From Fluctibacter corallii (GTDB lineage Bacteria > Pseudomonadota > Gammaproteobacteria > Enterobacterales > Alteromonadaceae), in contig NZ_JAOWKX010000002.1 in the NCBI RefSeq assembly GCF_025751585.1, positions 186,001 to 250,000 on the forward strand: a stretch of 64,000 bases of DNA, given 5' to 3'. This document shows positions 46,832-56,308 of the stretch, in pieces. How positions within the stretch are numbered: position 1 is the stretch's first letter; every line of letters starts with the position of its first letter. The translations under genes and the position numbers were made by a program. The notes beneath the pieces were generated by a model. That model was not told where the DNA came from and made no database searches. It was given only the letters and a program-made list of their open reading frames with translations.

Positions 46832-47434
46832 ATGAAAAAACAGTATGTTTTCGCTCTATGTTTGTCTGTATCCTTGAGTGCATGCGCCAAGCCAACAATC
46901 GATTGTGACGTGTTCCCCTCTGAGGAAGAATCATTATATATATTGCCCTACGAGGCAGATACAAGCTATACCGTTTACGCTGCGACAGAGCATTATCGTC
47001 GCGCCAACAATGGCGTGGGAACCTATGCCATTGATTTTGAAATGCCGATTGGCACAAAGGTGCTTGCGGCAAGAAATGGTAAGGTGGTAAGTGTCCGAGA
47101 AAAGTTTGAAGACGGAAACAACCGAGATCTCGAAGAAAACTATATTTTCATTCAACACGATGACGGAACTGTCGCGAGATACTTCCATCTTACTCACAAT
47201 GGCGCACTCGTTAACGAAGGCGACAACGTCAATGCGGGAGATGTTATCGGATTAAGTGGTAATACGGGGCAAAGTGGCGGACCGCACTTACACTTCGACG
47301 TGCAGCAATGTGGGCCAAATTTACCGCCCCATTATAATCAGATGCCATGTGGGCAAACCATACCGGTTACGTTTAAAAACACGGATTCACATAAATGTGG
47401 CCTTCAAGCGGGCGTAGAGTACAAAGCAAGATAA
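46832..47434 (+). CDS. M23/LytM-like lipoprotein, first zinc-ligand His in doubt
   Basis: A 200-residue envelope protein. The lipoprotein signal ends in LSAC (Cys 18). The LytM fold follows, with YAIDFEMPIGTKVLAARNG (Asp 68), ARYFHLTHNG (His 119) and SGGPHLHFDV (His 152 and His 154). In this subgroup a His usually lies about nine residues before the Asp; here that position is Asn 59, and the nearest His is 54. The enzyme may therefore use a shifted ligand or be inactive, like EnvC/NlpD-type activators. GAAGGAAA precedes the ATG. It is monocistronic between clpA and lipA. Confidence 0.85.
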   Translation: MKKQYVFALCLSVSLSACAKPTIDCDVFPSEEESLYILPYEADTSYTVYAATEHYRRANNGVGTYAIDFEMPIGTKVLAARNGKVVSVREKFEDGNNRDLEENYIFIQHDDGTVARYFHLTHNGALVNEGDNVNAGDVIGLSGNTGQSGGPHLHFDVQQCGPNLPPHYNQMPCGQTIPVTFKNTDSHKCGLQAGVEYKAR

Positions 47435-47525
47435 CGGTCAATCTGGTTGAATGAGCGGTACGATGAGTACTACTTACAAATAAAACGACGCTATCTTGAC
47501 CAAAGTAAAAGCCAATGCTCAACAC

Positions 47526-47553
47526 AAAAATCCCAGCAAAAGCTGGGATTTTT
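47526..47553. terminator. Bidirectional terminator between M23-like gene and lipA
   Basis: AAAAATCCCAGC (47526-47537) pairs with GCTGGGATTTTT (47542-47553) over AAAA. It ends the long minus-strand run and can also end the M23-like gene. Confidence 0.92.
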
Positions 47554-47555
47554 AA

Positions 47556-48518
47556 TTATTTTACTTCTTCGCCTGCGGCTTGTTTATCGGCATGGTAACT
47601 GGATCTTACCATTGGGCCACAAGCGGCATGGGTGAAACCGAGACTTTTTGCTGTTTCGCCCAAGGCGTCAAATTCTGAAGGGTGCACATAGCGTTTAACA
47701 GGGTAGTGATGCTTACTGGGTTGTAAGTATTGACCCAGCGTCAACATGTCTACATTATGGGCACGTAAGTCTTTTAATACTTCGGCGATTTCTTCGTTTT
47801 CTTCGCCCATTCCCATCATTAATCCTGATTTGGTTGGAATATCAGGGTGCTGCTCTTTGAATTTGCGCAACAACTCCAACGACCATTTGTAGTTCGCTCC
47901 TGGGCGGCACTCTCTATACAATCGAGGGATAGTTTCAAGGTTATGGTTGAATACGTCAGGCGCACCTTGCTTGAAAATGTCTAGTGCTCTGTCCATACGG
48001 CCACGGAAATCGGGAACCAGAACTTCAATTTTTGTTGAAGGGCTGTGTTCACGTATTGCGTTAATGCAGTCGACAAAGTGCTGTGCTCCGCCATCGCGCA
48101 AGTCGTCGCGATCCACAGAGGTAATAACCACGTACTTAAGCTTCATTTCTGCGATGGTTTTAGCCAGCTTCTCTGGTTCTTCTGCGCTAGGAGGCAGCGG
48201 TTTACCATGGGCAACGTCACAGAAAGGGCAACGTCTTGTACATACATCGCCCAGTATCATGAATGTTGCTGTGCCATGGTTAAAGCACTCAGCCAGGTTA
48301 GGGCAGCTGGCTTCTTCACATACTGAATGTAATTTATTTTTGCGCAGCGTTTGTTTGATGTGCTCAATTTTATCCGTTGTGCGTGGCAGCTTGATTTTAA
48401 TCCACTCAGGTTTACGCAACATTTCCTCTTTTTCAGTGGGAATGATGGTAACGGGAATGTGTCGAACTTTATCTTCGTCGCGCAGCTTCACGCCGGCTTG
48501 AGTACGTGCCTTAGTCAT
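47556..48518 (-). CDS. lipA: Lipoyl synthase
   Basis: A radical-SAM enzyme inserting two sulfurs into octanoyl-carrier protein domains to make lipoyl groups. The 320-residue protein has the auxiliary-cluster cysteines C67, C72 and C78 ([14 protein letters not shown]) and the radical-SAM cysteines C93, C97 and C100 (CTRRCPFC). The C-terminal [12 protein letters not shown] supplies the conserved RSSYHA serine ligand of the auxiliary cluster. The ATG overlaps the end of lipB by 8 nt, so the two steps of lipoylation are translationally coupled. GAAGG precedes the ATG. Confidence 0.97.
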   Translation of the reverse strand: MTKARTQAGVKLRDEDKVRHIPVTIIPTEKEEMLRKPEWIKIKLPRTTDKIEHIKQTLRKNKLHSVCEEASCPNLAECFNHGTATFMILGDVCTRRCPFCDVAHGKPLPPSAEEPEKLAKTIAEMKLKYVVITSVDRDDLRDGGAQHFVDCINAIREHSPSTKIEVLVPDFRGRMDRALDIFKQGAPDVFNHNLETIPRLYRECRPGANYKWSLELLRKFKEQHPDIPTKSGLMMGMGEENEEIAEVLKDLRAHNVDMLTLGQYLQPSKHHYPVKRYVHPSEFDALGETAKSLGFTHAACGPMVRSSYHADKQAAGEEVK

Positions 48519-49194
48519 CGAAACCTTCTCTAAATTCTTTCACAGTAATGCCAAGTAACAGGCATAGATGGTCGACTAGTTTAATACCTGCTTCATTTAA
48601 ACTGGTTGGTCCACTCAGCGTAGCGCAGTCGACCATTTCGAGCCCTTGATAGCCACATGGATTAATCCGCAAAAACGGTGATAAATCCATATTCACATTG
48701 AGTGCAAGACCATGGAATGAGCACCCTCTACGGATCCTTAAACCAACAGAGCAGATTTTCTTTTCGTCAACGTAAACGCCAGGTGCATCGGCTTTGGGAT
48801 ATGCCTCTATGTCGTACTCTTTTAGCACATTCACAACACAAGATTCTAGCGCCGTGACCAATTGTCTGACGCCGATTTTTCTGCGTTTCATGTTCAAAAG
48901 AATATACAGCATCTGCTGGCCTGGGCCATGATACGTGACTTGTCCACCTCTATCTACCTGAACTACGGGAATGTCTCCCGGCATCAAAAGGTGCTCTTCT
49001 TTACCTGCTTGGCCTTGCGTGAACACAGGATCATGTTCGACAAGCCAGATTTCGTCAGGGTTGGACGCTTGTCGAGTATCTGTGTAGGCCTGCATGGCTT
49101 TCCAGATCGGCATATAACTCTGCCGACCCAGTTGCCTGATAATAAGTGTATTTGAAGTGGTCAAAACGTCGAATCTATAGCACGTATCGTACAA
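48511..49194 (-). CDS. lipB: Lipoyl(octanoyl) transferase
   Basis: Transfers octanoate from acyl-carrier protein to lipoyl domains. The 227-residue protein has [13 protein letters not shown] (residues 81-93), the general-base Lys 146 in [12 protein letters not shown] and the acyl-accepting Cys 180 in RINPCGY. The start is uncertain: TTG at 49194 (given) overlaps the ybeD end by 20 nt, and no in-frame ATG precedes the conserved [10 protein letters not shown] region. A TTG at 49164 is the alternative. Neither has a good ribosome site, which suggests coupling to ybeD translation. Confidence 0.93.
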   Translation of the reverse strand: MYDTCYRFDVLTTSNTLIIRQLGRQSYMPIWKAMQAYTDTRQASNPDEIWLVEHDPVFTQGQAGKEEHLLMPGDIPVVQVDRGGQVTYHGPGQQMLYILLNMKRRKIGVRQLVTALESCVVNVLKEYDIEAYPKADAPGVYVDEKKICSVGLRIRRGCSFHGLALNVNMDLSPFLRINPCGYQGLEMVDCATLSGPTSLNEAGIKLVDHLCLLLGITVKEFREGFDD

Positions 49195-49438
49195 GTTCGA
49201 TTTTAGCTAACTCAGTGTAAATAAGCTCCATATGCTCTTTACTGGTCACTTTGACGCTGATTGAGACAGAGTGATAATTTCCTTTCGAACTTGGCTTCAC
49301 TGTAGGGTTGTAATCGCCAGGTGCGTGTTCCTGTAAACAGCTTACAATTTGATCTGGTAGGCTCTCATCAGCCACACCCATCACCTTAAACGTTTGAAAA
49401 CAAGGAAATTCTAATAGTTCGTCAAAACGTGTATCCAT
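49175..49438 (-). CDS. ybeD: YbeD/DUF493 family protein
   Basis: An 87-residue ferredoxin-like (ACT-like) domain protein of unknown function, conserved between dacA and lipB in gammaproteobacteria. [14 protein letters not shown] at the N-terminus and [17 protein letters not shown] match E. coli YbeD. GAGAGAG precedes the ATG. Because it is co-transcribed and overlaps lipB, a regulatory role in lipoylation has often been guessed from context; there is no direct evidence here. Confidence 0.93.
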   Translation of the reverse strand: MDTRFDELLEFPCFQTFKVMGVADESLPDQIVSCLQEHAPGDYNPTVKPSSKGNYHSVSISVKVTSKEHMELIYTELAKIELVRYVL

Positions 49439-49468
49439 TAACTCTCTCTCGATAACACAATTACTTAA

Positions 49469-50638
49469 TTAGCTCTCAAAACCCAGCTGTAGCTTCATAA
49501 AGTCTACAACACGGTCAAAGAACCCGCCTTCGCTCACTTCTTGCAAAGTGACTAACGGATATTCTGCAATGTCTTCTCCGTCAAGTTGTAGGTACAATTT
49601 ACCTACCACTTCACCTTTTGCCAGAGGTGCTTCTAGCTTTTTATCTAGCTCAAAATTCGCTTCCAAGTTCTTAACTTGACCACGTGGAATGGTTAGGTGC
49701 GTGTCTTGATTGATACCTAGTTCAACCGTGTCTTTGTCACCCATAAAAATTCTGTGTGCAACAAAGCTATCACCCGCTTTATATGGCGTAACTGTCTCAT
49801 AAAAACGGAAACCGTATTTAAGCAGCTTTTTATTTTCTATTTTACGCGCGCGCTCGCTATCTGCACCCATCACTACAGCAATTAAACGCATGTCACCTTG
49901 TGTGGCAGACGACACTAAGCTGTATCCGGCATCTGACGTATGCCCAGTTTTGATACCGTCTACATTTAGGCTTTTGTCCCACAAAAGACTGTTGCGGTTG
50001 TATTGCTTAATATTGTTGTAAGTGAACTCTTTCTCTTTGTAGATATCATATTCGGCTGGCACATCGCGTATCAAAGCAATGGCCAGTGTCGCCATGTCAC
50101 GAGGCGTGGTGTAATGGTCAGCGTCATGTAGACCATGGCTGTTAACAAAATTGGTTGAGGTCATTCCCAATGATGCTGCGTGTTCATTCATCATGCTGGC
50201 AAATGCGTCTTCACTGCCAGCGATATGCTCGGCCATTGCAACGCAGGCATCGTTGCCTGACTGAATAATAATACCGCGATTCAAATCAGCCACAGACACT
50301 TGCTTACCTACTTCAATAAACATTTTTGAAGAGTCAGGAAACTTTTTCGCCCATGCATTTTCAGAAATGGTTACCATATCTTCTTCTTTGATATTGCCCA
50401 TTTCAATTTCTTGGCCAATTACATAGCTCGTCATCATTTTGGTTAAACTAGCCGGAGCGAGCTGAATATCTGCATTTTGCTCAGCGATGACCTTACCCGT
50501 GTTGTAGTCGATGAGCATGAAACCTTTTGCTGCCACTGACGGTGGAGGAGGAATAACAACCGCTGCTGAAGAGGAAAAAGCCACTGTAGAGGTGACTGTT
50601 GCAGTTAGCGCAATAAGTAACGTTTTAATTCTTTGCAT
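49469..50638 (-). CDS. dacA: D-alanyl-D-alanine carboxypeptidase (PBP5/6 type)
   Basis: Trims the terminal D-Ala from peptidoglycan pentapeptides at the periplasmic face. The 389-residue precursor has a signal peptide to about residue 26. The active-site triad is S64-x2-K67 (APASLTKMM), S127-G-N129, and K230-T-G (GIKTGHTSDAGYS). A C-terminal beta-rich domain and an amphipathic end (FFDRVVDFMKLQLGF) anchor it to the membrane. ATG 50638 follows GGTAGGG; an in-frame start 50 codons upstream (50788) would precede the signal peptide and is rejected. Confidence 0.96.
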   Translation of the reverse strand: MQRIKTLLIALTATVTSTVAFSSSAAVVIPPPPSVAAKGFMLIDYNTGKVIAEQNADIQLAPASLTKMMTSYVIGQEIEMGNIKEEDMVTISENAWAKKFPDSSKMFIEVGKQVSVADLNRGIIIQSGNDACVAMAEHIAGSEDAFASMMNEHAASLGMTSTNFVNSHGLHDADHYTTPRDMATLAIALIRDVPAEYDIYKEKEFTYNNIKQYNRNSLLWDKSLNVDGIKTGHTSDAGYSLVSSATQGDMRLIAVVMGADSERARKIENKKLLKYGFRFYETVTPYKAGDSFVAHRIFMGDKDTVELGINQDTHLTIPRGQVKNLEANFELDKKLEAPLAKGEVVGKLYLQLDGEDIAEYPLVTLQEVSEGGFFDRVVDFMKLQLGFES

Positions 50639-50874
50639 TACCCTACCATTTATTTGTGTAATTATTTTTCTCAAAAACGCCGCGTAATATAGCATTTTTA
50701 CTCGGCGTTTGCTTCGATAAGTATACCAAAAACGCGCAAAAAACCGTCGCTTAGGTAACTTCATCACCTTGGTTGGACAGAATTTCACGAGGAAAGTTTT
50801 ATCAAACAGCGTTCAATGTGGGGGTGGGAGATGAAAACACAAGTGCTTTAAGGTGAAACTATCGATTAACGGGG

Positions 50875-50906
50875 AGGAATCTGCGATGAAAACTCGGCAG
50901 ATTCCT
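50875..50906. repeat. 10-bp perfect inverted repeat between rlpA and dacA
   Basis: AGGAATCTGC (50875-50884) and GCAGATTCCT (50897-50906) flank a 12-nt loop. There is no T-run on either strand. It sits in the 296-bp gap before the dacA start, the only large gap inside the 14-gene run, so it may be a partial terminator, an mRNA-processing site or an operator. Confidence 0.5.
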
Positions 50907-50934
50907 ACTGTTGTCACAATAGTTTAATAGGCCA

Positions 50935-51765
50935 TTATTCATATAGGCTGTAGGCGTTTTCGTACCCATTGTCTCTCAATTCTGAAAGGATAGATTCAGC
51001 GTGCGTTGCATCTGCGAATGGCCCCAGTCGAAGACGGAATAGGTTGCCATCTTTAGGCACTAATGTGGGGACTTGGTATAAAGACGCAATGCCGCGTGCC
51101 ATTTGTTTAATTTTGTTAGCATCCGATAATGCCGCGACTTGAATATATAGAGACTTGTTAGTATTCGATTGTACAGACACTTCGTGGGTATCGTCTGGTA
51201 AGGCTAATGGTGGGGCGATAGCGGGCTGATTGCCGACAGTGAGTTGCCCCGTTTCATCAACATGCATGATATCCACTTTGACCTTTGCTGTTCCTGTACT
51301 GAGCATGCCTAGTTTCATGGCTGCAGCGTAAGATAAATCAATGATCCGTGAATGGTGAAAGGGCCCTCTGTCATTGACTCGAACGACAGCTTGTTTGCCA
51401 TTTTCTAAATTGGTGACGCGCACGACAGATGGTAAAGGTAAGGTAGTGTGTGCTGCTGACAATTTGAACATGTCATAGACTTCACCATTTGCAGTAAGGT
51501 GGCCATGAAACTTTTGACCATACCAAGACGCCGTTCCAGTTGCCGAATACCCTTTACCTGACAGCATTGGTGTATAGACTTTGCCCAGCACTTTATAGGG
51601 CCGCAAGCTTGCTTGATAATAGGGTTCGTATGCGGGTTGAACATCAGTAAAGTCAATGTCTTTACTGATACGTGTAGGTTTTGAGTCGACCCTCTGCGAG
51701 TAACGGCCTGAGCTGACACACGCTGTTAAAAATAATACCAAACAGACTATCAACACTGCTTTCAT
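50935..51765 (-). CDS. rlpA: RlpA septal-ring lytic transglycosylase / lipoprotein
   Basis: A 276-residue outer-membrane lipoprotein. Its lipobox is LTAC (Cys 16). The double-psi beta-barrel domain (about residues 75-165) has GTASWYGQKFHGHLTANGEVYD and VRVNDRGPFHHSRIIDLSYAA. A SPOR domain (about 205-276, SLYIQVAALSDANKIKQ) binds denuded glycan at the septum. Pseudomonas RlpA is a lytic transglycosylase on denuded glycan, whereas E. coli RlpA seems inactive; the conserved H and D residues here would allow activity. It starts 11 bp after mltB. Confidence 0.94.
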   Translation of the reverse strand: MKAVLIVCLVLFLTACVSSGRYSQRVDSKPTRISKDIDFTDVQPAYEPYYQASLRPYKVLGKVYTPMLSGKGYSATGTASWYGQKFHGHLTANGEVYDMFKLSAAHTTLPLPSVVRVTNLENGKQAVVRVNDRGPFHHSRIIDLSYAAAMKLGMLSTGTAKVKVDIMHVDETGQLTVGNQPAIAPPLALPDDTHEVSVQSNTNKSLYIQVAALSDANKIKQMARGIASLYQVPTLVPKDGNLFRLRLGPFADATHAESILSELRDNGYENAYSLYE

Positions 51766-51776
51766 GATGACTTAGC

Positions 51777-52769
51777 TCACTGCATTTTTGCTTTGATTTT
51801 TTCGCTTAACTGATACACAGCCATGGCATAAAGTGGGCTATGGTTGTACCGTGTGATGACATAAAAGTTTTTAAGACCTAGCCAATACGCCTCGTGAGAT
51901 TTGTGCTCGAACTTGAACAGTTTTACGGGGGTATTTTCATCGATGGCATAAGGCGCGATAACATCAACTCCGTTAGCTTTTAACTCTTTCCACTGCTGAT
52001 TGTATTTTAGATTATCGCGTAATAATGGCGCTGGATCATCGGGTAATGCTGTGACAGGAAATGCCACTGGCGCGTTAGCTTGCCAACCATGTTCTACAAA
52101 ATAGTTTGCGACACTGGCAATGGCATCCTCTGGTGAGTTTAAGAGATCCCGCTTACCATCACCGTTATGATCAACGGCATAATGACGGTAACTGGAAGAA
52201 ATAAACTGGCCCCAGCCCATCGCGCCCGCATAGGATCCTTTTAACTCGAAAATGGATAAATCTTCTTCTTCGGTCAATAAGAATAATTGGGCTAGCTCAG
52301 ATCGAAAAAACTTACTTCGGGGGGGATAATGAAACGCAAGTGAATAGAGTGCGTCAAGTACCGAGTATTTTCCTTTAAATTTGCCGTAATAGGTTTCAAC
52401 GCCAATAATAGCAACAATAATCGCCGCATCGACGCCGGTTTTCTTTTCAATCTCGGTCAGTAAAGGTTGATGCTCTTTCCAAAAGGTTAGTCCCTTTTCA
52501 ATACGCGCATCGGTAATAAAAATAGGACGGTATTGATACCAAGGTTTGGCCTCCCATGGTCTTGCAATAGCTGAAAGAACATCCTCATTCTTATTGGCTT
52601 TTTCAAGCGTTGAAATAAGACGTTCACGTGAGACGTTGTGTTTGCTGACCATTTCATCAACAAACGCTACTACCTCTGTAGAAAGAGGGGCAGCCATTGC
52701 ATTTGCCGAGGACAGTGTAGAAAAAGACACAAATAAAGACGCAAATATCGCCCTAGATTTTACAAGCAT
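51777..52769 (-). CDS. mltB: Membrane-bound lytic murein transglycosylase B
   Basis: Cleaves the MurNAc-GlcNAc bond, forming 1,6-anhydro ends. The 330-residue protein has an N-terminal signal (cut near ANAMAA) and no lipobox, so it is probably soluble and periplasmic, like the SltB branch. The catalytic Glu 125 is in IIGVETYYGKFKGKYSVLDAL. The substrate-groove segments AMGWGQFISSSYRHYAVDHNGDGKRDL and GLKNFYVITRYNHSPLYAMAVYQL are typical. CAGGTG precedes the ATG. It lies between rodA and rlpA within the elongation operon. Confidence 0.94.
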   Translation of the reverse strand: MLVKSRAIFASLFVSFSTLSSANAMAAPLSTEVVAFVDEMVSKHNVSRERLISTLEKANKNEDVLSAIARPWEAKPWYQYRPIFITDARIEKGLTFWKEHQPLLTEIEKKTGVDAAIIVAIIGVETYYGKFKGKYSVLDALYSLAFHYPPRSKFFRSELAQLFLLTEEEDLSIFELKGSYAGAMGWGQFISSSYRHYAVDHNGDGKRDLLNSPEDAIASVANYFVEHGWQANAPVAFPVTALPDDPAPLLRDNLKYNQQWKELKANGVDVIAPYAIDENTPVKLFKFEHKSHEAYWLGLKNFYVITRYNHSPLYAMAVYQLSEKIKAKMQ

Positions 52770-52799
52770 TAGCGCACCTGAATAAGTTAGAAACGGCTT

Positions 52800-53918
52800 T
52801 TATTCTCGGGAAAGTAGCCGCTTTTGAGTACTGATTGACATTAGCATGCCAAATCCTGCCAACAATGTCACCATAGAGGTGCCACCGTAACTCACAAGCG
52901 GCAGCGGCACACCAACAACGGGCAAAATGCCTGAAACCATTCCCATATTAACGAAAACATAAACAAAAAAGGTTAGGGTGATGCTGCCTGCTAATAACTT
53001 CGCATACGCTTCTTGTGCGCGCATGGCAATAATGATGCCCCGCATCACAATGAATGCATATATTGCCAGCAGAGTAACTACGCCTAACAGGCCGAATTCT
53101 TCACTGAATACGGCAAAAATAAAGTCAGTATGTCGTTCAGGCAAAAATTCCAGTTGCGACTGCGTTCCCTGTAACCATCCTTTGCCCTCTAATCCCCCAG
53201 AACCAATGGCAATTTTAGATTGTATGATATGGTATCCAGAGCCTAGTGGATCGCTCTCGGGGTTTAGAAACGTGAGTACCCGCTGTTTTTGGTATTCCTT
53301 CATAAGAAAGAACCACATGATGGGGGTAAATGCCGACCCGAGTAACCCTATCATCATGATGAGCTTCCAGCGCATGCCGGCCAAAAATAAAACAAAGAGT
53401 CCTGAAGAAGCGATCAGTAATGAGGTACCTAAATCAGGTTGTTTTGCAATCAATAGCGTGGGTACGGCAACCAGAATAAAACCAATAAAAATATGCTGTG
53501 TTTTGGGGGGTAAATTATGTTGAGAAATAAATCCTGCCACCATCATTGGCACGGCGAGTTTCATAATCTCTGAAGGCTGAAAGCGAAATAACCCTAGATC
53601 GAGCCAGCGTTTGGCGCCGCCACCCATAACGCCAAAAAATAGCACGCCAAGCAGCATCAATATGCCAATAACATAGAAGTAGGGTGAAATTCGTTTGAAA
53701 GCGAGAACGGGTACCTGAGCAATCGCAAACATAACCGTTACAGCAACCCCTAAGCGCACAAGCTGGCGGTGAATGAGGTCGATATCTTGGCCTCCAGCAG
53801 AGTAAATAGTGACCAATCCCACAGCCATCAATACCAATAATCCGACAAGCAGTGGACCGTCTATATGAATACGCTCTAAAAAGCTGCGTTTATCTGTGGT
53901 GATTTTTGTGCGCTGCAT
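52800..53918 (-). CDS. rodA: RodA (MrdB) peptidoglycan glycosyltransferase
   Basis: A SEDS-family glycan polymerase of the elongasome, partner of PBP2. The 372-residue protein has about ten membrane helices. The family loop FLPERHTDFIFAVFSEEFGLLG carries the conserved Asp, and GIGQSQW-like IGSGGLEGKGWLQGTQSQLEF and PLPLVSYGGTSMV are also present. The start lies 1 bp after the mrdA stop codon, so the pair is translationally linked. No separate ribosome site is evident. Confidence 0.96.
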   Translation of the reverse strand: MQRTKITTDKRSFLERIHIDGPLLVGLLVLMAVGLVTIYSAGGQDIDLIHRQLVRLGVAVTVMFAIAQVPVLAFKRISPYFYVIGILMLLGVLFFGVMGGGAKRWLDLGLFRFQPSEIMKLAVPMMVAGFISQHNLPPKTQHIFIGFILVAVPTLLIAKQPDLGTSLLIASSGLFVLFLAGMRWKLIMMIGLLGSAFTPIMWFFLMKEYQKQRVLTFLNPESDPLGSGYHIIQSKIAIGSGGLEGKGWLQGTQSQLEFLPERHTDFIFAVFSEEFGLLGVVTLLAIYAFIVMRGIIIAMRAQEAYAKLLAGSITLTFFVYVFVNMGMVSGILPVVGVPLPLVSYGGTSMVTLLAGFGMLMSISTQKRLLSRE

Positions 53919-53919
53919 A

Positions 53920-55824
53920 CTAATTCAGTTGTTCTTCTTGTTCTTCTTGTTCTGGTGTGTCGGTTTTAACCAAATCTTTTCGGTCTTTAAAGTAGTAATC
54001 CATCAACTGTCTAGCAACAGGGGCGGCAGCCGAGCTTCCGCCACCGGCATTTTCTACCGCAACCGCAATGGCAATTTCAGGATTTTTTGATGGGGCAAAC
54101 CCAATGTACATGGCGTTATCGCGATTGCGATCGGTGACTTTATCTGCGTCAAACTCTTCATCTTGTGCATAACCGACAACTTGCGCTGTACCGGTTTTGC
54201 CCGCTGCGTTATAGTGCGCATCTTTAAAAGCACGTCTAGCGGTGCCTTGTTCGCCATGAATTACGGCATGCATGGACTCGAGTACTACGTCCCAGTTTTG
54301 TTCGTTCTTAACGACAATTGGGCGTAGTTCTTTTGGCGGTTCTTGCATGATACCTTCTGCTGTCATGTTGCCTTGGCGTATTTGTGGAATGTAACGTGTT
54401 CCTTTATTAACCAGTGTCGATAACGCATGCGCCAATTGCAGTGGCGTCGCGGTCCAGTAACTTTGTCCAATCCCAATTAATATGGTGTCACCGATATACC
54501 ATGGCTGGTTTTTATAGGCACGCTTCCATCCTCGGCTTGGCATAATCCCATCAGACTCTTCATATAAATCGATACCAGTGTAATCGCCAAACCCGAATTC
54601 GCTCATGCTATCACTGATTCTGTCTATGCCTGTTCGATAGGCGAGGTCATAAAAGAAGAAGTTACATGACACCTCAATGGCTTTTTTAACGTCTGTCCAG
54701 CCGTGTCCCCATGGTGTCATTTCACGCCATACATGGTTTACATTTTTCAGTTTGTACTTGCCGTTATCGAATACGCGACTTTCAGGGGTTATCACGCCTT
54801 CTTCTAACCCAAGCACGGCTAAAAAGGGTTTTACTGTAGAGGCCGGTGGGTATTGACCTTGCGTCGCTCGGTTGATCAGCGGGCGGTCAGGAGACTGCAA
54901 CAGTTCGCGATAATTTTTACTGCTTATTCCGTGCACAAATAAGTTGGGGTCGTAGCTTGGATTACTGTATAGGGTGAGGATTCCACCCGTATTCGTATCA
55001 ATCACTACCACACTTGCTCGTTTGCCTTCCAATGCCTTTTGGGCTTCAAGTTGCATGTTGATATCGAGGTTTAACACGATATCTTGCCCAGGAACGGGGG
55101 GTTGAAAATCGAGTGTTCTAATAATTCGCCCTTGGCTATTTACCTCTACTTCTTGATAACCCACAGTGCCATGTAATGTCGACTCATGGTACTTTTCAAC
55201 TCCTTGCTTACCCATATCGTGGGTCGCTGCATAGTTGGCTTCTAAGCCGTCTACTGAAAGCTTTTGCAAATCCTTCTTGTTTATTCGAGCCACGTATCCC
55301 AACACATGGGTTAACGCTTCACCGTATGGGTAATGTCGAGTGAGGCGCGCGTCGATTCTTACACCATCAAATCGATGTTGATTGGCTGAAAAAATGGCGA
55401 CTTGAATTGGATTGAGGCGATTTATAATGGCGACGGGTTTAAAACGCCTTTGGCGCTTGATGTCTCTGTAAAAGTCGTCTATTTGCTCTTGTGAAATATC
55501 CAGTAACTCTGCAAGCTCTGCAACAGTAGCGTCTAGCTCGTCCACTTCTTCAAGTGTTATTTGTAAACTGAATACCGGTTTATTTTCAGCTAAAAGCACG
55601 CCATTGCGATCGTATATGAGGCCGCGATTAGGGGCTACGGGAAGTACTTTAATACGGTTACCGTTGGAGCGTGTTTGGTAATCTTCATGTCGCTTAACTT
55701 GTAGATAGTAAAGATTACTGATTAGCATCATCATCATGACAGACACGATGGCCAGTGCAATGACGCTTCGCCGAGCAAACAAATTTGCTTCGGCCGTATG
55801 ATCTTTAATCGCAACACGCTTCAT
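53920..55824 (-). CDS. mrdA: Penicillin-binding protein 2 (elongasome transpeptidase)
   Basis: A 634-residue class B PBP that crosslinks peptidoglycan for rod elongation. It has one membrane anchor (about residues 20-40), a pedestal domain, and a transpeptidase domain. The motifs are S329-x2-K332 (PPASTVKPF), S386-C-N388 and K543-T-G (AGKTGTAQVV). The C-terminus holds a 9-bp tandem repeat encoding Gln/Glu (EQEEQEEQ). It starts 5 bp after rlmH and precedes rodA. Confidence 0.96.
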   Translation of the reverse strand: MKRVAIKDHTAEANLFARRSVIALAIVSVMMMMLISNLYYLQVKRHEDYQTRSNGNRIKVLPVAPNRGLIYDRNGVLLAENKPVFSLQITLEEVDELDATVAELAELLDISQEQIDDFYRDIKRQRRFKPVAIINRLNPIQVAIFSANQHRFDGVRIDARLTRHYPYGEALTHVLGYVARINKKDLQKLSVDGLEANYAATHDMGKQGVEKYHESTLHGTVGYQEVEVNSQGRIIRTLDFQPPVPGQDIVLNLDINMQLEAQKALEGKRASVVVIDTNTGGILTLYSNPSYDPNLFVHGISSKNYRELLQSPDRPLINRATQGQYPPASTVKPFLAVLGLEEGVITPESRVFDNGKYKLKNVNHVWREMTPWGHGWTDVKKAIEVSCNFFFYDLAYRTGIDRISDSMSEFGFGDYTGIDLYEESDGIMPSRGWKRAYKNQPWYIGDTILIGIGQSYWTATPLQLAHALSTLVNKGTRYIPQIRQGNMTAEGIMQEPPKELRPIVVKNEQNWDVVLESMHAVIHGEQGTARRAFKDAHYNAAGKTGTAQVVGYAQDEEFDADKVTDRNRDNAMYIGFAPSKNPEIAIAVAVENAGGGSSAAAPVARQLMDYYFKDRKDLVKTDTPEQEEQEEQLN

Positions 55825-55829
55825 TATTT

Positions 55830-56300
55830 TTATTCTCGGTGATATGGATGGTTATTGTTAATAGACCAACCTCGATACAAGCTCTCTGCAACAATAACCC
55901 GTACAAGTGGATGCGGCAAGGTTAATGCCGACAAAGACCAACGTTGCTCAGACGCAGCAATACATTCAGGAGCTAATCCTTCAGGTCCACCGATCAATAG
56001 GCTGACATCTCTGCCGTCTAATTGCCATTTAGTCATTTGTGCTGCCAACGTGGGCGTGTCCCAAGGTTTTCCAGTGACCTCAAGGGTGACAATCCGATTG
56101 CCTTTTGGGATAGCGGCTAAGGTCAGCTCGCCTTCTTTTTGTAATATCCGTTTGATATCCGCGTTTTTTCCCCGCTTACCTGCAGGTATCTCAGTTAAGT
56201 ACAGTTGCATATCACTGGGAAAGCGACGAAGGTATTCGTTAAAACCCTCTTCGACCCAGCCTGGCATTTTCGTTCCCACGGCAATGAGTTGAATTCGCAC
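55830..56300 (-). CDS. rlmH: 23S rRNA (pseudouridine1915-N3)-methyltransferase
   Basis: A SPOUT-family enzyme methylating pseudouridine 1915 in helix 69 of 23S rRNA. The 156-residue protein has the knotted SAM site [24 protein letters not shown] and [22 protein letters not shown], ending NNHPYHRE as in E. coli. The start is GTG at 56300, with GGGGAT upstream at wide spacing, 8 bp after rsfS. Confidence 0.96.
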   Translation of the reverse strand: MRIQLIAVGTKMPGWVEEGFNEYLRRFPSDMQLYLTEIPAGKRGKNADIKRILQKEGELTLAAIPKGNRIVTLEVTGKPWDTPTLAAQMTKWQLDGRDVSLLIGGPEGLAPECIAASEQRWSLSALTLPHPLVRVIVAESLYRGWSINNNHPYHRE

Positions 56301-56308
56301 AGCGCTGA

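Noticed and set aside
53931..53953. Tandem 9-bp repeat GTTCTTCTT at the 3' end of mrdA, possible phase-variable tract
   Set aside because: The unit is a multiple of three, and only about 2.5 copies are present. Length changes would add or remove Gln/Glu residues without switching the frame.
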